From contig NC_060905.1 in assembly GCF_014805685.1 (NCBI RefSeq), positions 15,001 through 79,000 of the forward strand: a DNA stretch of 64,000 nucleotides, written 5' to 3'. A program made the position numbers and the translations under genes. Under the pieces are notes generated by a model that was not told where the DNA came from, did not search any database, and worked only from the letters and a program-made list of their open reading frames with translations. The stretch's first letter is position 1; the number at the start of each line of letters is the position of its first letter. The stretch comes from Silurus meridionalis. Its lineage: Eukaryota > Chordata > Actinopteri > Siluriformes > Siluridae. Shown piece by piece: positions 1-11,800 of the stretch.

Positions 1-277
1 TCATCATGAGGCACATCAAGACCCAGCTTCCACGCTCACTGGAGTGAATCAGTTCACGTATCGTCCAAACTGCTCCACAGATGATGCCATCTCCACGACC
101 ATTCATCTGGCCCTCACCCACCTGGACAACAAGACTCATATGTACAAATGCTGTTCATAGACTTTAGCTCAGCATTCAACACAATCATCCCTCAGCACCC
201 GATTGAGAAGCTGAACCTACTGAGTCTTAACACCTCCCTCTGTATTTGGATCCTGGACTTCCTGAATTGGAGTCCTG
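1..277 (+). mobile_element. Rex1-like LINE, reverse transcriptase fragment
   Basis: The plus strand encodes a degraded reverse-transcriptase core: residues resembling FADDAISTT upstream, then [14 protein letters not shown] at about 150-190, the palm motif A typical of Rex1/CR1-like non-LTR retrotransposons, followed by WILDFLN. The reading frame is broken and the rest of the RT domain is missing because a DNA element starts at about 278. The same LINE appears to resume at 1715. Confidence 0.7.
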
Positions 278-1714
278 CACTGTTAGAAATTGCTGTTAAT
301 TTACAGCAGAATTTCAACAGTATAATAATGTTATGTTTAAAAGCAGTACATTACTGTTTTATTGTTGTTGTAAAATGATGTAGACACAATATAACGGCAT
401 TTTGCTGTATTTTTTACTCAAAGAAAATTAAACATTACTATACAGTATTTTTATAAACTGCAGTGAGCACGTGGGGACTTTTATCCGTCTTCATAACATT
501 AACAGGTGAGTTCCCTTTTGTTTGCGTGACAAAATTCATTACATTTGCTATGGCAGCTAATGTGTGGTGGATATTGGAAGTGAATCGATTTTTTATTTGC
601 TCATTTTCAGTGATTAATACGCCAAATGCATCACTGTGTTGTGCAGCTGGATTTCAGACTCAGGTTCAATTATTCCCAATTACCGGGTGAGTTTCATTCA
701 GCAAAATATGTGATAATCCTTCTGTAAAGTTAATTTTTTAAACTCCATTGCACTGAAATCACATTGTCTTTGTATCACACTAAAATGACTGGTGTTTTCC
801 GCTGCTTTTCTGAAATACGTGAAGCCTCCAGCATTAGAAAAAAACCCTTATATATCGGTGTTATTGTGTTTTACTTTTTGCCCAAAAGATCTCCGTGCTG
901 TAGCTTGTTTTCTTTCCGGAATAAAAACTGCTCTTTATACAGGAATATACTTTGCTATATGTTCTCTGTGAGTAATCATTTCCCCTCCTCTCTAGTTCTA
1001 AACACACACATTTGTTTTTCAGGCGGTTAATTGGGATACATCCGGAAAAGAGCACAAGGCTGTAGGAGTATCAAAGCGGACGTGTCGCCAGTCTACTTAA
1101 AAATTCATAGATTGTAAGTGGGACTTTATATAAGTAATACACACCACATACCACACACAAACATTGCATACACACACTCACATCACACACATGCATATTC
1201 ACTCAAAAATACTGTATATCCGTGAATGTTTTCTGTCATTCACTCTGTCTTTCTTTTTACATTTGGATGTATTTCCATGCCTGTAATAAGCTTTGGGCTT
1301 TTAGTTGACATTGTTTTTATTTTATACAAATGTTCTATAAATAAGAATCTGTGTTATTTTCTTTAATGTTATTTAGGTTTTGTACTAAGACAGTTTATTA
1401 AAAAAAAAAGAAATGTTTTGAAACAACTCTTTGAAGCTATGTTACTACTGTTAAAGAGTACATTTATACATGGTAGTAATGTGGTGTTTTGTAGTTAAAC
1501 TGGGACAATTTCTTAAATCACAAGGTTTAAAAAAAACTGCTAATTATATTTTTAGAAATATATTTTAATGTATAAACAGTGTTATGTTGTATTAGCAAAA
1601 ACAGTAGCCAACTGTAAATTTCACCAACAATAAGACACTTAATTTTACAGTAAGTTGCTGGAAACCGTGCTGCCAGTTCTTCACTGTTTTTTAACGGGAA
1701 CATTTTTAACAGTG
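278..1714. mobile_element. DNA transposon insertion with imperfect terminal inverted repeats
   Basis: The left end reads CACTGTTAGAAATTGCTGTT and the right end is its imperfect inverted complement (AACATTTTTAACAGTG at 1699-1714). The pair brackets 1.4 kb of AT-rich, non-coding sequence with a CA-rich patch at 1140-1200. It interrupts the Rex1-like LINE seen on both sides, although LINE sequence between the breakpoints is also missing. No transposase was recognised, so it is probably non-autonomous; the superfamily is not assigned. Confidence 0.45.
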
Positions 1715-2335
1715 TGGTTTGGGAAATGAACCGTCTCAGATCGCATGGCCTTACGAAGGATAGTGAGGACAGCTGAGAAGATCATCTGAGTCTCACCCCT
1801 CTATCTCGGACATTTACACCACATGCTGCATCCGCAAAGCCAACAGCATTGTGGACGACCCCACACACCCCTCACACACACACCCGTCACCCTCCTGCCA
1901 TCAGGAAAGCGGTTTTGAAACATTCGGGCCTCAGATCCAGACTGTGCAACTGTTTCTTCCCTCAAGCCACCAGGCTCCTCAATACACAGAACAGTTTGTT
2001 CAATTACATGTTCACTCCTGTAATCAGTTCTCTTTTACACACCACACTGTGTAATATACAGCAGGTTTACTGGTGGAGCGATTTTGTGTTTTGTGTATTT
2101 GTCCTACACCATCTTGTGTTGTCTTTGCTCTGTTTTCACCAGGTTTTACACAATGCACTTTATGTGGTGAGGACACTTACAGTCCTTAAATCTGTATTTT
2201 CTGTTATGTAGCTTTATGTTGTTTTATGTAGCATCAGGGTTCTGGAGAAACGTAGTTTCATTTCACTGTGTACTGCGTCAGATATATGTGGTTGAAATGA
2301 CAATAAAAGCTTCTTGACTTGACTTGGAACTAGTC
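1715..2335 (+). mobile_element. Rex1-like LINE, 3' part with (ACTTG)n tail
   Basis: Conceptual translation around 1800-2010 gives TCCIRKANSIVDDPTHPSH in one frame and CNCFFPQATRLLNTQNSLFN in another, the conserved C-terminal end of Rex1-type LINE ORF2, with frameshifts. The 3' UTR ends at 2300-2335 with GACAATAAAAGCTTCTTGACTTGACTTG. The same tail occurs in reverse at 23012 and 39531. Confidence 0.7.
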
Positions 2336-2991
2336 TGCACCACCAGCTCTGATAACAGAGGATGACCTAATAAACTGTCATCATATAGATTCAAATCCAT
2401 GTTGCTTTAACCAAACAGACTGTGAGCTGGAGTCACCAAGGCCATCTAAGAACGCTTCCAAAACATTGCCATTCTCACATCATTTGATTAGATGGTCAGA
2501 AAGCGCTCTAGTAAGATCTCACAAACTGCAGCAAACTGTACAAATTCCAAAATATAAAAGCTGGACATCGTGAGAAAAGACTGGCTATGCAGTTGTTAAG
2601 CTTTTACTTGAACCGTTTATGCTTTTGTTTTTTCCCCGTAGAATTTGCACGAAAACACAGTGAAAGGAGATGTGTTGAATTGTGTAAATTGGGCTTCTTG
2701 CTTTAGTGATTAATTCATTCTTACTGTATGAGATTCCAGTCTGTGATGCAGCTCTCTGTTCTACAGCACTTCTCTACAATAATTATGGTTTCTATCGCTG
2801 TGACGTCATAATGACAGGGTTAAGAGGTGGATTGGTGCAGAGTTGTGAATTAACCGGCCCACTGTTAAAACATAATCTTGTAGAAAGATGTATTGTTTTG
2901 ACTTATTTGTGTGTTAAATACGTTCCAAACATTTGCATTATTTTTCAGCTGGGGACTTTAAAGACCCTCCTCCATCCCAATACATACACAC
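2336..2991. other. unassigned sequence
   Basis: No exon, conserved motif or repeat was recognised here on either strand. It lies on the downstream side of p3h4 exon 3, inside p3h4 intron 3 if the gene continues leftwards. No further p3h4 exon was found. Confidence 0.5.
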
Positions 2992-3870
2992 ACAGGTACA
3001 TCTCAATAAATTAGAATATCAATTAAAAGTTGATTTATTTTAGTAATTCGATACAAAAACTGAAACTTGTCTATTATATAGATTCATTACACACAGACTG
3101 ATATATTTCAAGTGTTTCTTTCTTTTAATTTTGATGATTTTGGCTCACATTTAACAAAAAAAACAATTCACTATCTCAAAGAATTTGACATTAAATTGAA
3201 CAAAGTCAGGAGTTTGCTGGTCAGTCAAGCGCACCAACACATTTGTGTTAAATGAGTCAGTTGTAGCCCATGGAGACGAGACGTCTGTGTGTGGAGGCTC
3301 TTGAAGCACTGACTCCAGCTGCAGTCCAATCTTTGTGAATCTACACAAATTCTTGAATCTGCTTAGTTTCTCCTTTGTCTACCACATTTTTTCTTTCCAT
3401 TCAACTTTTTTTTTAAAGTGCTTGGATCCAGCAGTCTGAGAACATCAGCTTCTTTAGTGATGACATTTACATTTGCAGCATTTAGCCCTTATCCAGAGCC
3501 ACTGTGACCTTCTGTGTCTCATTCTCCATGTGCAGGGTGTCAGTGATCGTCTTCTGCACAATTGTCAAGTCAGCAGTTTTCCCCCATGATTGTGGAGCCT
3601 GAACCATTTAAAGACTCAGGAAACCTGAGCAGGTGTTTGGATTTAATGAGCTGATTAGTGAGACATCACGAGTCTCCGATATTCAACTTTTTCACAATAT
3701 TCTCATTTTCTGATACTGAATTTTGGGTTTTCATCAGCAGCTGTGAGCCAAAATCCTCACAATTAAAAGAAATAAACACTTGAAATATATCAAATTATGA
3801 AAAACCATGAAATTACTAAAATAAAAATCAACTTTTTAAAGTTATTCTAATTTATTGAGATGCACCTGTA
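2992..3870 (-). mobile_element. Tc1/mariner-like element, internally deleted
   Basis: Ends are inverted: CAGGTACATCTCAATAAATT at the left and AATTTATTGAGATGCACCTG at the right, followed by the TA expected of this superfamily. The minus strand keeps transposase debris (LESVLQEPPHTDVSSPWATT, about 3240-3320) also seen in the longer relative at 28330-31053. The right end abuts a TA microsatellite only about 135 bp from p3h4 exon 3. Confidence 0.7.
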
Positions 3871-3872
3871 TG

Positions 3873-3995
<123 letters not shown>

Positions 3996-4005
3996 TGTTA
4001 CAAAC

Positions 4006-4177
4006 CTGCAAGCGTGTGGTAAAAGTCTTTGACCTCTTGTACCTCATATGATCCCTCACATGCTGAAAGACACTCATCATACACACGTAAATACTCCACA
4101 CACACTTCCTCCATCATCGTCACCGACCTGCTGAAGTCCCCCGCGTTATACAACAGCACTGCTTTCAGAAAGAGTGT
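4006..4177 (-). CDS. p3h4: p3h4 coding exon 3
   Basis: The acceptor is CTGTCAG before 4177 and the donor is TTGCAG|GTTTGT after 4006. It encodes the second tetratricopeptide-like helical stretch (TLFLKAVLLYNAGDFSRSV) and the CLSAC motif. It ends in phase 1. The GT microsatellite follows the donor closely. Confidence 0.85.
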
Positions 4178-5810
4178 CTGACAGAAAGACAATGAAAAAC
4201 AGACAAGAAAAGAGACAGACAGATTAGTAGATCACATATGACTTAACAAAATCACAAAAACCTGATAAAGTACAGACTCGATGCACACAGAATGGCCATC
4301 AAAACCATAACCTTGTACAGGCATCAGGCAGAGGAATACTGTGCCTCTTGCTGTAACAGTCTAAGAAACAAGTAGTTGTGAGTAGTTGTGTATTAAGTGT
4401 GCATATTACCTGATGTTTTTTTTCCTCCTGGTCCAATAAGTACTCTTCAATATCAAACAGACTTTTATAAAAATTGATGTTTTTGGAGATAAGTGGGTCC
4501 CTCGGGTTACGCTGAAGATAAGTGTGTGCTGCTGATACAGCTTTTTCCAGATTATTCATCTACACACATACACACAAAAGAATCGAGACGTTGAATTCAT
4601 TTTAAATATATAAAATTATAAACTCTATTGATAGAGAAAATTAATTATATGTTACAGCACTGATGAGAAATCCGAAAATTCAGATAAAGTTTTTACAAAA
4701 CATTTAATCTTTACACAACTATTATGCAAAATACTAATTATTTATTAATACATATAATTAAACCAGATAAAATGTGATGTCAAAAAGCAATAATTATATA
4801 CAAATTAAATTATTACATTATACAAATTATATAATTTTTTGCAAATCGTTCTGGTACAGGACAAATACAATTTCTAATAAAACTGAAAAATTGATATTAT
4901 TATCAACATCCTTGGGCAGTGATTACACTTTCTCCCCTGAATTGAAGCTTTTTGTTGAAGAATGAATGATTCAACATCACACTGAGTTTACACTTTTGAA
5001 CATGGAGCGGTGTGTGTGTGTGTGTGGAAGTGTACATGTGGACGTGGCATTAAAACACACCCCTCACTCCAGGCCTACAGGGGGCACACTGCGGGGATTG
5101 ACACGTTACTTTTCATCTACAAGTCGTGCGCGATTTGAGATAGAACACCGCAGTGCGCGTGCGTATAAACACACAAGTAAATTTGTTTGTAGAGCAAATG
5201 TATCGTAGAGTTTTCTAACTGAAACACGCGCTCCAAACTCTTCTATTTATAAACGTTCAGATTTTCTCTTTAATAATACATCATACTGCCGCTCTGTTCA
5301 ACGTCACATCCGGCTGAGTTTCTACAGTTGTGGGGTGTGTGTGTGTGTGTGTGTGTGGGGTGGTACCTGATAATAAGCGAATTGTAAATAACGGTACGGT
5401 GTCCTCGTGCTAAAGGCCTCCAGAGTTTCTGGTTTCGGGTATTTTTTAGAAAACACGGGCATGTCCGCTTTACACTTTCTCAGGCACGCTGCGCGCGTGA
5501 GCATGTGTTTGATCACTCCCAGGCTCGTGCTCGTTCCCGTGTCGTTATCGTGCAGGTTTTCCCCGGTGCACGCGCGACTGCACTGCGCTTCACTCTCCTT
5601 CAGTAGTCGGTGGAGGCGCAGACTCAGTTCTAAATAGCGCACGCTCTCTCCCCAGTCTCGCGCGCCGTACCGCTCCAGTGCAAACCCATACGCCGAGTCC
5701 AGCGGCATCAGATCCGCGTGCGGAAAATTCTCTGCACTATACTGCTCATACTGACATCGAACCGCAGGCACGAGCACAACCGCGCACAGAAACACGCGCA
5801 CAGCAGCCAT
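4006..5810 (-). CDS. p3h4: prolyl 3-hydroxylase family member 4 (Sc65/Leprel4), first three coding exons
   Basis: Exons on the minus strand are 5810-5367 (148 codons), 4559-4410 (50 codons) and 4177-4006 (57 codons plus one base); the gene continues past the left edge. Residues 1-19 form a signal peptide (MAAVRVFLCAVVLVPAVRC), so the protein enters the endoplasmic reticulum. The rest matches the leprecan family: CxxxC motifs at 77-81 (CSRAC), 109-113 (CLRKC) and 234-238 (CLSAC), and the YRYLQFAYYQ and LEKAVSAAHTY repeats typical of its TPR-like helices. P3H4 lacks the hydroxylase domain and acts as a partner of lysyl hydroxylase and FKBP65 in collagen telopeptide or helix lysine modification. 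The start was put at ATG 5810 because the codons further upstream in frame lack an ATG. P3H4 is preferred over CRTAP or P3H1-3 mainly because fkbp10 is the head-to-head neighbour. Confidence 0.85.
4178..4409 (-). other. p3h4 intron 2
   Basis: A 232-bp intron with GTAATA donor and TTTCTGTCAG acceptor. No repeat or other element was recognised. Confidence 0.8.
4410..4559 (-). CDS. p3h4: p3h4 coding exon 2
   Basis: The acceptor reads GTGTGTAG before 4559 and the donor CATCAG|GTAATA after 4410; 150 nt, phase 0 on both sides. It encodes NNLEKAVSAAHTYLQRNPRD, the conserved leprecan block that follows the FAYYQ motif of exon 1. Confidence 0.87.
4560..5366 (-). other. p3h4 intron 1, AC-repeat donor end and GT-rich acceptor end
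   Basis: Read on the minus strand the intron starts GTACCACCCC followed by about twelve AC units (5357-5334) and ends TTTTGTGTGTATGTGTGTAG. The two ends are therefore complementary and could pair. The interior is AT-rich, with a short GT tract (plus strand) near 5009-5026. No transposon was recognised. Confidence 0.75.
5367..5810 (-). CDS. p3h4: p3h4 coding exon 1 (signal peptide and first helical repeats)
   Basis: It runs from ATG 5810 to the donor TATCAG|GTACC at 5367, 148 codons, phase 0. It holds the signal peptide, the LDSAYGFALERYGARDWGES block and two CxxxC motifs. The exon is CpG-rich, unlike the AT-rich flanks, as expected of a promoter-linked first exon. Confidence 0.88.
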
Positions 5811-6891
5811 ATTCACGCCTTCTCACCGTTCAAATGGCTCGTGCGCGTCTTTATCCACAGTGCGAGAGCGTCGACATGTCTACACGCACGTAGCCTTTGC
5901 GCGCGCGCGCCTGAGGGAGTGGAAATAGTTGGAAAAAGGAATTTTAAAAGTTTTGAGGTGCACGGGTACAACTCTGTCTGGGTCCTAAAGCCCGCACATC
6001 ATGCGAGATATGTAGGGCAGATGGAGACAGAATCTGCACCGTGCTCACGAGCTAATGTGTCCAGGGCTCAAATATGCGAGGTAATAGTGAAGCAGCTACA
6101 GCAATGTCCAGCAAATCCACAGCAGTCCAGGAACCAAAACACTGATCAGTTTAAAGACAATTAATTCTCACTGTACATAAAACCAAATACTAAGTTTAGT
6201 GTGTAAATGATCACCTACACAATGAACACCAGGGTAAAGAAGTGAAAGGAACATCACTGGCTGCATCTGACCTGGTTCTCATAATCATATGGTCAATCAA
6301 GCGCTGGGTTCCAACAGCACCAGACTAGGTCTTTAGTTCACAAAGTGTCAATCATAGAGCAGTGGAAATGATTAATAACTTAAATAAACTTGATTAGCCT
6401 CCTGGATAACTGCATTTAAATACAACAAACTTTTCACTAGTGCACAAATCACATTAATAATCTTAATCACGAGCACTGGATTTTGATAGAAATCTATGAA
6501 CACACACAGATGTTCTATTCAATCATGGCACTATTACAATCTTTACAAATATTACAACACTTCATTTTCTACACACTTTTTATGGAAAATAGATATGATT
6601 TGTAACCTGAATGTGTTCAAAAGAAACTTTTTGATTATTTACACCCCAACTTTAAAAACATTAAAATGACAAATAGTAACTACAAATTCACATTTTCATC
6701 TCTGGCATTCAAAACGTCTTGTGTTTAAAGTAAAACAAGTCTGCATGTGTACACAACAATCAGACATGATGATGGAGCTGATGCACAATAGAAACTGGAA
6801 TTAGAGATATGAGGAATCTACATGCACATAACTGTAACATTTCAGTCTCTTTTAAAACATATATATTTTTTTTTACTTTTTACTGCACTCT

Positions 6892-7114
6892 AGGTCCCCT
6901 GGTGGTCTAGTGGTTATGATGCGGCGCTCTCACCGCTGTGGCCCGGGTTCGGTCCCCGGTCAGGGAACCAACCCCAGCCACTCTTAGTGCCGGCCCCAAG
7001 CCCGGATAAATAGGGAGGGTTGCGTTAGGAAGGGCATCCAGCATAAAACGTGCCAAATCAAACATGCGGATGATCCGCTGTGGCGCCCCCTAATGTGAGA
7101 AGCCGTAAGAAAAG
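6892..7114 (+). mobile_element. SINE with tRNA-Glu head and RTE-derived body
   Basis: Positions 6895-6970 match a tRNA-Glu(CTC) almost throughout: A box TGGTCTAGTGG, anticodon loop around CGCTCTCACCG, B box GGGTTCGGTCCC, acceptor CAGGGAA followed by CCA. From 6971 the sequence follows the RTE LINE of this window: first its 5' part (CACTCTTAGTGC through GTTGCGTTAGGAAGGGCATC), then its 3' end (GATCCGCTGTGGCG through GAAGCCGTAAGAAAA). The insertion is flanked by 14-bp target duplications, TTTTACTGCACTCT (6878-6891) and TTTTACTGTACTCT (7115-7128), with one mismatch. Confidence 0.88.
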
Positions 7115-7504
7115 TTTTACTGTACTCTCTAAATATTTGGAAAAAGATCAATTTAAGAAATCAGTTATTCGATCATCATAAAAAAAAGTCCTTAAACCCT
7201 GGTGTGGAAGATTTTTTAAGAAACTTCAGTCTATTTTATATGGACTTAGAGGCATTTGTGTTGAAACCCCAAGGTTGAGCTGGAAGTCGGTCACTTACAA
7301 TCCATTACAGTGAAGTGTATTCTCCTCCGCTCTGTCCTGCATAAACCGTGTGTGTGTGTTTTAGGACCTGGGGGAGGTTTCCAGCTGTGCCCGTGTTACA
7401 GCTGTTATTATCCGTTCTCCTTAGTTCATTTTAGTCGAGTGCGTGTGCAGATGTTTTGTTTCTGAACTACCGAATCTCTTTCACTGCAGATTGGAGATAC
7501 ACCC

Positions 7505-7506
<2 letters not shown>

Positions 7507-7547
<41 letters not shown>
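7507..7547 (+). repeat. (TC)n microsatellite in the fkbp10 upstream region
   Basis: About 20 TC units lie some 120 bp upstream of the fkbp10 start codon, followed by a short GT run (7618-7635) and GAGC repeats (7640-7660) just before the ATG. They probably lie in the promoter or 5' UTR. Confidence 0.9.
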
Positions 7548-7549
<2 letters not shown>

Positions 7550-7667
7550 AGAGAGAATGCCCTGAAACACTTCTACAAACAGAGAAAAAGTCAGTAAGGC
7601 TATCTGTATTGTTTAGGTGTGTGTGTGTGTGTGTGTTTGAGCGAGCGAGCGAGCGAGCGCGAGAGAG

Positions 7668-7861
7668 ATGGATGTAAATGTGGCGCTGTGTGTACTGTGT
7701 GCGTACTGCGCATGCGCGATGCCTAACCCCGGTCCCAGTGCGGAGCTGCTTATTGATCGCTACTCGTTACCGAGCCGCTGCGGCAGAGAGGTTCAGCCTG
7801 GGGATTATGTTCGGTACCACTACACCGGGTCGTTTCCGGACGGGAGGATCTTCGACTCCAG
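7668..7861 (+). CDS. fkbp10: fkbp10 exon 1: signal peptide and start of FKBP module 1
   Basis: It starts at ATG 7668 after GAGC repeats and ends GACTCCAG|GTGTGT in phase 2. A short hydrophobic signal sequence is followed by [20 protein letters not shown] and DGRIFDS, the first half of an FKBP fold including the ligand-pocket Y and FD residues. Confidence 0.87.
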
Positions 7862-8810
7862 GTGTGTGGAGATCATTAATAAAGTTAAATCACAGAAGTA
7901 CATATTAATGTTAATGTCATACTGCTTTTTTTTATTCTAACAATCAAATGTATGTTAAATGATCCTGTTCCAGTGTATCTTATTTACATTTACATTTATT
8001 TAGCAGACGCCGTTATCCAGAGGAATGTACAAAGTGCTTTGAGTCTATAATAATAAAATGAATAAATCTACACTGGTACATTTGGAAACTATTTAACCTC
8101 TAATACACACATCCCTCACTCAGATATTCATGTTTTAAAAGACTTTGGTAAAAATTCTGAAGTTCTGACGGTAATTTTTTACTCAAGTAAAGAAGTTTGA
8201 GCTCTGACATGTACTAAAGTAAAAAGTAGTCATTATTACTACCTGTTTTGGTGTCACACTGGTAATTCAATTCATGTTTATTTGTATTGAACTTTTAATA
8301 ATATACATGGTCTCAGAGCAGCTTTACACTGATAATGTGGTGATAAAAATGTAGATGTTCTTTATAAGTGTAAGTTTGTCCCTGATGAACAAGTCGGTGG
8401 AGACTGTGGTGAAGGAAAAACTCCCTGAGATGCAGAAGGAAGAAACCTTGAGAGGAACCAGACTCAAGAGGGAACCTCATCCTCATCTGGGTTCCACCAA
8501 ATGTCCATTTATTACAGATAAACGATGTTGAGGTGCAGTGATGGAGATCAGAGCAAACTGTAGTCCTGAGTCAGTGTAGCAGACTGTTGACTTTAACTAC
8601 AGTCCAAATCCATCCTTAAAGCTTCTGTTCTTAGTCCGTAATTTTATGGATCTCCAGGGCATTGATGAGGAACATCACCAGCTGCACAGAGTCGCCTCCA
8701 ATCGAAGAGAACATCATCCAGAGGCAGACCAGGAAGAAGTGGGAAGATCCGAGGAGGAAGGAGGAGCAGGAACAGTGATCACTGGAACCTCAGGAGCATG
8801 TTTAACTTGA

Positions 8811-8853
<43 letters not shown>

Positions 8854-11800
8854 AGTCAAGTCAAGTTTATTTGTATAGCGCTTTTCACAACAGACATTGT
8901 CTCAAAGCAGCTTTACACAAATCAACAGTGATGGTGAATGGTGTGAATTTGTCCCTGATGAGCAAGCCGTGGCGACTGTGGCAAGGAAAAACTCCCTTAG
9001 ATGTTATGAGGAAGAAACCTTGAGAGGAACCAGACTCAAAAAGGGAACCCATCCTCATCTGGGTGACATCAAGAGTTTGATCATAAATCTTTCAACAATA
9101 CAGAACACTGGACAGTGAGAACTAACATGATTACTGGAGTATAAGATTATAAGTGATGTTCTTTCTGCAGTCTTAAACAGTCTATATGGTTAGTAGCTCC
9201 GAGTTTTATGAGCTCAGCATTTGTGATCACCACAGATCCAGCATCAGCTTCTCCATGCCAGAGCCTTTAAACACTCCAGGAGGTCCAATGTCAAAACTCC
9301 ACACATGTAGCGGGATCCAAATGGCACTGGTACGTCTCTAGATGGTTCGGGATGTTTGTGAGTTCGGCATCTACTTCTTCAAAGGTCCGTAATCATCACG
9401 AGGTGGGAGGTGACTGGAGCTGGCCAAACCTCAGGGTGTCTCGGGATGGGGAGAGAAAGAGAAGCAGTGGAGAGGAATTAGCGTAGCTGCTGTTCATGAT
9501 ATTAACAGCACAAGTTGATAATGTGCATGTGATCAGATGTTCTGGAGCACAAGGTTATGATGTGAGACGTATGTTATGTGTAGGCTTTGCTAAAAAGATA
9601 TGTTTTAAATCTGCACTTAAACTGGGAGAGTGTGTCTGAGCCCCGAACACCGTCAGGAAGACTATTCCAGAGTTTAGGAGCTAAATGTGAAAATGCTCTA
9701 CCACCTTTAGTGGACTTTGCTATTCTAGGAACTACTAGAAGCCCAGAGTTTTGAGATCTCAGGGAGCGTGGCGGATTGTAGCGTGTTAAAAGACTGGATA
9801 GATATATGGGAGCCAAACCATTTAGTGCTTTATAAGTGAGGAGTAATAGTTTGTAGTCTATTCGAAACTTAACAGGAAGCCAATGTAGGGATGATAAGAT
9901 GAGGGGAAGAGGGGTGACAGGAAGAGAAGGATATGGATTATTAAGTCTCCTGATTGTTGTATGAAAGTTAATGTCACTGTGCAGTTTGGAATCTGGTGAG
10001 ATTCACTGTAGCAGCAGAACTAAAAGGGAGAAGCAGAAGGAAACCCAGATATGAGGATCTCTGGGATAAGAGACGACCCACCACACCACCATCAACAAAC
10101 CTGAGTGAACGTGTGAGAGTGAGGAGACAACAGAATCTAAATATCCCAGTTCACCAAACACTCCATATCCATGATCCCTCCAGATCTGCTCCTTTACCTC
10201 ACAAACACCTACTGACTAAAGACTCCACTAAATAAATATGTGTTCAGCCTCGACTTGAACACTGAGACTGTGTCTGAGTCCCGAACACTGATTGGAAGGT
10301 TGTTCCATAACTGTGGGGTTTATAAGAGAAAGATCTGCCCCTGCTGTAGTCTTCATTATTTGAGGAACCAACAAATAGCCTGCACCTTTTGATCTAAGTA
10401 GGTGTGGAGGATCATCCTGGTACAGAAGTTCACTCAGATGCTGTGGCGTGAGAGCGTTAAGTGCTTTATACGTCAGTAGTAATATTTTATAATCAGTGTG
10501 AGATGGAATTGGGAGCAGTGTAGATGATTAAAACAGGGCTGATGTGCTCATATTTTCTAGATCTAGTGAGGACTCTTGCTGCTGCATTCTGAACTAACTG
10601 AAGCTTATTTCTGCACTTACTCCAACACCCAGACTGTAAAGCGTTACAGTAGTCTAATCTAGATGTTACAAAAACATCAACTAGTTTTTCGCATCCTGTA
10701 ACGACATCATATTTCTAATTTTAGCAATATTTCTAAGGTTAAAGAAGGAGATCCTGGTGATATTATTCATGTGAGACTCAAAGGAAAGACTCGGGTCAAT
10801 AATCACACCAAGGTCTTTGACTGCTGTACACACTGAAACAGAAACACCATCCAGAGATGCTACGTAATCTGAAAGTTTACTTATAGCTGCATGTGGTCCT
10901 AGTAAAAGAACTTCTGTCTTATCTGAGTTGAGCAGAAGGAAGTTATTAAGCATCCACTGTCTAATGTCCTTTACACACTTCTCAACATTGTTAAGCTGAT
11001 CTCTCTCATCTGGCTTTGCTGAAATATACAGCTGTGTATCATCAGCATAGCAATGGAAGCGAATCCCATGTTTATGAATGATTTCACCAAGAGGCAGCAG
11101 ATATAAAGAGAAAAGCAGTGGGCCTAATACAGATCCTTGTGGAACACCAAACTTTACCTCAGAGCTGTTCCCTTTATTCCAACAACGTTCTCAAGTTCAG
11201 CAAGCAGGAGATGATGATCAATGGTGTGAAAAGCTGCACTGAGGTCGAGCAAAACAAGTAAAGAGACAAAACCCTGATCCGAGGCCAATAACAGTCATTT
11301 ACCACCTTAACTAGCGCCGTCTCTGTGCTATGATGAGGCCGAAATCCTGACTGATACATTTCATAAATGTTATTCCTCAGTAGATGTGAGCAGAACTGCT
11401 GTGCTACAACCTTTTCTAGAATCTTGGAGATAAAGGGGAGGTTTGATATTGGACTGTAGTTGGACAGCTGACAGGGTGAAGGTCAGGTTTCTTAATAAGG
11501 GGGTGGATAACTGCCAGTTTGAGGGATTTAGGTACAAAACCAGTGCTAATGGAAGAGTTTATTATTTTAAAACAGGTTTAATTTCCTCTGGAATGATCTG
11601 TTTGAGGAAACTTGTAGGTGAGGGATCGAGAATGCAGGTTGATGATTTTGATGAGGAAATAAATGAAATGAAGTCGTTCACTTGAATAGGAGTGAAGCTT
11701 TGTAATTGATGGTCTACTATAATGACACTGCTGTCTACAGGGTTATTTATAAAATAATTTGGATTTATATTAACCGTCTGGATTTCTTGCCTGATGTTTT

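Larger units (their letters stand above)
5811..7667. promoter_or_regulatory. head-to-head intergenic region, candidate shared p3h4/fkbp10 promoter
   Basis: The start codons of p3h4 (minus) and fkbp10 (plus) diverge across 1857 bp. CpG-rich sequence marks both edges (about 5820-5930 beside p3h4, with GCGCGCGCGC, and 7640-7667 beside fkbp10). The interior 6170-6877 is AT-rich and showed nothing recognisable. A SINE sits at 6892-7114 and a (TC)n tract at 7507-7547. No TATA box was assigned. Shared regulation is inferred from the layout and the shared pathway; it is not shown by the sequence. Confidence 0.55.

Noticed and set aside
6895..6970. Functional tRNA-Glu gene
   Set aside because: The match is strong, but there is an extra base in the 5' acceptor strand, CCA is encoded, RTE sequence follows directly, no pol III terminator follows the head, and target duplications enclose the whole unit. 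It is a SINE head.
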